In this document: in pieces, positions 5,487 to 8,227 of the stretch
Layout: the number at the start of each line of letters is the position of its first letter
Position numbering within the stretch: position 1 is the stretch's first letter
DNA from: Phycisphaerales bacterium
Lineage (GTDB): Bacteria; Planctomycetota; Phycisphaerae; Phycisphaerales; UBA1924
Assembly (NCBI GenBank): GCA_025453375.1
Contig: JALOQT010000031.1
Location: forward strand, 1-8,227
DNA length: 8,227 nucleotides
Direction: 5' to 3'
Position numbers and translations under genes: made by a program
Notes under the pieces: model-generated
What the model was told of the DNA's origin: nothing
Seen by the model: the letters and a program-made list of their open reading frames with translations, nothing else
Database searches by the model: none

Positions 5487-6434
5487 ATGCTCAAGATTCC
5501 CGATCCAACTCGACCCAGGAGCCTTGACGATCTGCTCGACAGCGCGCTGGTGGCGCGGCTGGGTGGGGTGGATATTTCGGCGCGCAAGGTGCTGGCGGGC
5601 AAGCTCAAGGGTGAGCGGCGGAGCAAGCGGCGGGGTGAGTCGGTCGAGTTTGCGGATCACCGGCCCTACACCGTCGGGGATGATCTGCGGCATATTGACT
5701 GGAACATCTTCGGGCGGCTGGACAAGTTGTTTCTCAAGCTGTTTCTGGAGGAGGAGGACCTGTCGCTGCATGTGGTGCTTGATGCGTCGGGCAGTCATGA
5801 TGCCGGGACGCCCAGCAAGTTTGTGCTGATGCAGAAGCTCGCGGCGGCGCTGGGGTATGTCGGGCTGGCGAATCTGCATCGCGTGCAGGTGTCGGCGATT
5901 GGCGGGCTGGATGGCAACTTGCAGCCGCAGTTGCTGACCTCGATCCGCGACTTGCGGGGGCGGCGGCGGCTGACGGACCTGGCACGGTTCATCGTGCAAC
6001 TGGAGCCGGGCGGGCCGGCGGCGTTTACGGAAGGGTGCAAGCGCATCAACCTGACGCGGCGGGGCAAGGGCGTGATGCTCATCCTCTCGGACTTCCTGAT
6101 CAAAGAGGGCTACGAGGCGGGCCTGCGGCTGCTGCTGGGCGGGGGGTATGAGGTCTATGCCCTGCAGGTGCTCAGCCCGCAGGAGATCGACCCGACGAAG
6201 GACGGCGGGTTCGGCGGCGATCTGCGCCTGAAGGACTGCGAAGATGGCGACGCGGCGGAGGTGACGATCTCGGCGGCGTTGCTGAAGCAGTATCGCGCGA
6301 CGGTGCAGGCGTATTGCGGCAACCTCAGCAAGTTCTGCTCGCAGCGCGGCATCGGCTATCAACTGATCCCCAGCAGCACGCCGGTGGATCAGGTCGTGCT
6401 GGAGTATCTGCGGCGAAAGGGCCTGGTGCAATGA
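5487..6434 (+). CDS. DUF58 family protein (VWA-like MoxR partner)
   Basis: This 315-residue cytoplasmic protein is close to the normal DUF58 length. The family signature is nearly perfect at about 50-90: GESVEFADHRPYTVGDDLRH, then IDWNIFGRLDKLFLKLFLEEED. A VWA-like fold follows with an intact MIDAS-type motif, VVLDASGS (96-103), a second acidic strand end in VMLILSDFL (196-204), and the last conserved part around YEVYALQVLSPQEIDP. No membrane segment is seen. DUF58 genes are almost always next to moxR and are thought to be a direct client or partner of the ATPase; the biochemical role is unknown. Only a weak Shine-Dalgarno (GGTAG at 5474-5478) precedes the ATG, which lies 22 nt beyond the right inverted repeat, so the insertion may have altered its translation or expression relative to moxR. 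The stop overlaps the next start (ATGA at 6431-6434). Confidence 0.95.
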   Translation: MLKIPDPTRPRSLDDLLDSALVARLGGVDISARKVLAGKLKGERRSKRRGESVEFADHRPYTVGDDLRHIDWNIFGRLDKLFLKLFLEEEDLSLHVVLDASGSHDAGTPSKFVLMQKLAAALGYVGLANLHRVQVSAIGGLDGNLQPQLLTSIRDLRGRRRLTDLARFIVQLEPGGPAAFTEGCKRINLTRRGKGVMLILSDFLIKEGYEAGLRLLLGGGYEVYALQVLSPQEIDPTKDGGFGGDLRLKDCEDGDAAEVTISAALLKQYRATVQAYCGNLSKFCSQRGIGYQLIPSSTPVDQVVLEYLRRKGLVQ

Positions 6435-8227
6435 CGTTTGTGACGCCCATGCTGGCAGCGATCGCGGCGGCGGTGATGATCCCGTCGCTGGTGATTCTGT
6501 ACTTCCTGAAACTGCGCCGGCGCGATGCCGAGATCAGCAGCACGCTGCTGTGGCGCAAGGCGATCGAGGACTTGCAGGCTAATGCGCCGTTTCAGACGCT
6601 GCGCAACAACATCCTGCTGATTCTGCAGTTGATCGCGCTGATTCTGGGGTTGCTGGCGCTGGCGCAGCCGCAGTGGCGGGCGGGGGCGCCGGCGGCGGGG
6701 CGGCATGTGATTGTCATCGATCGCTCGGGCAGCATGCAGGCGACCGATGGCGACCCGGATGACCCGGAGGCAAGGCTCACGCGGCTGGAGAAGGCGAAGG
6801 CCGAGGCGATTGCGCTGGTGGAGAACCTGCGCGAGCCGGGGCTGACCGATGCATCTGGCGATGAGGCGATGGTGGTGGCGTTTGACACGATCGCCGATCG
6901 GATCTGCAACTTCACGAGCAGCAAGGCGGAACTGAAGCGGGCGATTGAATCGATCCGGCCGACGAACAGCCCGACGAAGTTTGTGCCGGCGTTTGAGACG
7001 GCGCGTGCGTTTGCCAAGCCGCAGGAGGTCGAAGGGCGGGGGCTGGTGGGCGATGGGGCGCGGGTGCACCTGTTCAGCGATGGGCGGCTGCCGGATATCA
7101 CGGAGATCACGCCATCGAGCAATGACCGGCTGACGTATTACCCGATTGGGCGGAGCACGTCGGTGAACCTGGGCATCGTCGGGTTGCGGGCGGAGCGCGC
7201 GTTTGATGACCCGAGCCAGGTCTCGGTGTTTGTCAGTGTGCAGAACAGCGACACGGCGGCGCGGAAGGTGGATGTGCAGTTGGCGGTCGATGGTCAGATC
7301 GCCGCGGTGCGGGAGGCGACGATCCCCGGTGCTCGCGTGGAAGATGTGCAGCAGGGCTCGCAGCAGGGCTCGGGGGCTGGTGCAGCGAGCGCGCCGGCGT
7401 CGGCAGCGGGGCCGATGGTCAAGCAGACGCTGCCAGGCGTGTCGGGCGTGGTCTTCACGCTTGAGCGTGCAGGCGGGGCGGTGCTGACGGTGCGTGTGCG
7501 GGCGCAGGGCGGCGGCGATGCGAGCAAGGCGGATGTGCTGGCGGTGGATGATGTCGGGTATCTGGTGCTGCCGCCGGCGCGGCGGCTGGCGGTCGCGCTG
7601 GTGACGCCCGGCAATCTGTTCATCCGCAGCGCGCTGGAGGCGCTGCCACTGGCCAAGCTGGATGTCTACACGCCCGGCGCGGCTGGGCAGTTGTTTGATG
7701 AGGTCGGGCGGCCGTTGCAGGCGTATGACGTGTATGTGCTGGATTCGTGGCTGCCGACGGTTCGCCTGGCCGATGGCACGAGCGCGGCGAAACTGCCGAC
7801 GGGCAAGGTGCTGGGTCTGAATGTGACGCCCGCGCCGCCGCTGGGGCTGGTGAGCACCGGCGCCGGTGAGCCGACGATTGTGCTGAAGCACGAGCGCGAT
7901 CACCCGGCGCTGCGCAACATCGCGATGGATGCGCTGCTGGTCAGCGCTTCGCGGAAGATCAGCCGCGAAGTGGGCGGGGGGAACGCCGGAGCGAGCGCCG
8001 GGGCGATCAAGGTGCTGGCCGAGGGTGTCAGCGGGCCGCTGATCTATGAAGTGACCGATGCGAGCACGCGCGGGATCGTCACGACGTTTGATGTGCTGAG
8101 CAGCAACTGGCCGCTGGATGCGGGGTTTGTGCTGTTCATGGCCCAGAGCACGCAGTATCTCGGGCAGGAGGCGTCGGACACGGGGTCGCTGCAGATTCGG
8201 CCGGGGCAGACGCTGGAGCAGCAGTTG
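6431..8227 (+). CDS. BatA-like VWA membrane protein, incomplete at the 3' end
   Basis: The frame runs open for 599 codons to the window edge. The N-terminus is the double-anchor domain of BatA/aerotolerance-type proteins: membrane segments about 5-26 and 60-78 around a basic loop (KLRRRDAEISSTLLWRKA), ending ALAQPQWR. A VWA domain follows (about 91-240) with the intact MIDAS motif DRSGS (97-101), a threonine-containing loop (NSPTKFVPAFE) and HLFSDGR (213-219). After it come a CARDB-like beta domain (about 245-300) and a Gln/Ser/Ala linker. A region resembling the degenerate amidotransferase fold of the large VWA protein upstream starts near residue 384 (RRLAVALVTPGNLFIRSALEA). By charge, the VWA domain would face out of the cytoplasm. 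It starts in the stop of the DUF58 gene, so it is probably coupled to it, with AAAGG 10 nt upstream. Homologues often carry a further C-terminal membrane segment, which would lie beyond the window. Confidence 0.9.
   Translation, partial: MTFVTPMLAAIAAAVMIPSLVILYFLKLRRRDAEISSTLLWRKAIEDLQANAPFQTLRNNILLILQLIALILGLLALAQPQWRAGAPAAGRHVIVIDRSGSMQATDGDPDDPEARLTRLEKAKAEAIALVENLREPGLTDASGDEAMVVAFDTIADRICNFTSSKAELKRAIESIRPTNSPTKFVPAFETARAFAKPQEVEGRGLVGDGARVHLFSDGRLPDITEITPSSNDRLTYYPIGRSTSVNLGIVGLRAERAFDDPSQVSVFVSVQNSDTAARKVDVQLAVDGQIAAVREATIPGARVEDVQQGSQQGSGAGAASAPASAAGPMVKQTLPGVSGVVFTLERAGGAVLTVRVRAQGGGDASKADVLAVDDVGYLVLPPARRLAVALVTPGNLFIRSALEALPLAKLDVYTPGAAGQLFDEVGRPLQAYDVYVLDSWLPTVRLADGTSAAKLPTGKVLGLNVTPAPPLGLVSTGAGEPTIVLKHERDHPALRNIAMDALLVSASRKISREVGGGNAGASAGAIKVLAEGVSGPLIYEVTDASTRGIVTTFDVLSSNWPLDAGFVLFMAQSTQYLGQEASDTGSLQIRPGQTLEQQL
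7349..7372 (+). repeat. Perfect 12-bp tandem duplication in linker codons
   Basis: CAGCAGGGCTCG occurs twice in a row without mismatch and encodes QQGS-QQGS in the linker of the BatA-like protein. It keeps the frame, so it is probably a recent slippage duplication in a tolerant segment. Confidence 0.75.

Noticed and set aside
5421..6431. Minus-strand open frame (336 codons) antisense to the DUF58 gene
   Set aside because: It mirrors the DUF58 reading frame; the product is Gln/Arg/His-rich and unrecognisable. The plus-strand frame has the full DUF58 signature.
6389..7903. Minus-strand open frame of 504 codons antisense to the BatA-like gene
   Set aside because: It is a composition artefact of high GC at third codon positions. 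The product is basic and low in complexity, while the plus strand shows clear membrane and VWA motifs.

Overview
The window is a GC-rich stretch with all genes on the plus strand. It reads as one dense gene cluster built around a MoxR-type AAA+ ATPase and several von Willebrand factor A (VWA) proteins. The large VWA/glutamine-amidotransferase-like membrane proteins, the NHL-repeat neighbour and the moxR-DUF58-BatA gene order suggest a planctomycete, perhaps of the Phycisphaerae type. That placement is inferred from protein style only; no rRNA or other marker is present.

Layout. Positions 1-348 hold the 3' end of an NHL-repeat (beta-propeller) protein. Its stop overlaps the start of a 1065-residue membrane protein (345-3542) with a VWA domain, a glutamine-amidotransferase-like domain and a second, degenerate VWA domain nested inside the latter. 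A 250-bp intergenic stretch (3543-3792) follows. It contains a solo copy of an 8-bp-periodic repeat, a 13-bp tandem repeat of about 5.5 units and a palindrome. Next come a MoxR AAA+ ATPase (3793-4812), a GxxExxY-family PD-(D/E)xK nuclease-like gene (4875-5414), a DUF58 protein (5487-6434) and a BatA-like VWA membrane protein (6431 to the window edge, incomplete).

How the genes may work together. MoxR ATPases are typically paired with VWA proteins and are thought to act as chaperones that remodel or activate them. DUF58 is the usual cytoplasmic VWA-like partner, and the two membrane VWA proteins probably expose their VWA domains outside the cytoplasmic membrane. ATGA stop/start overlaps join the NHL gene to the first VWA gene and the DUF58 gene to the BatA-like gene, so each pair is probably translationally coupled. 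The substrate of the system cannot be read from the sequence.

The most striking object is the 621-bp segment 4844-5464. The nuclease-like gene in it is bracketed by 26-bp inverted repeats (25 of 26 positions identical), and the segment sits between moxR and the DUF58 gene. Removing it would leave a 53-nt spacer of ordinary intra-operon length. A diverged solo copy of the same repeat lies upstream of moxR. I read this as a small mobile or domesticated nuclease cassette whose terminal repeat also supplies the nuclease gene's ribosome binding site.
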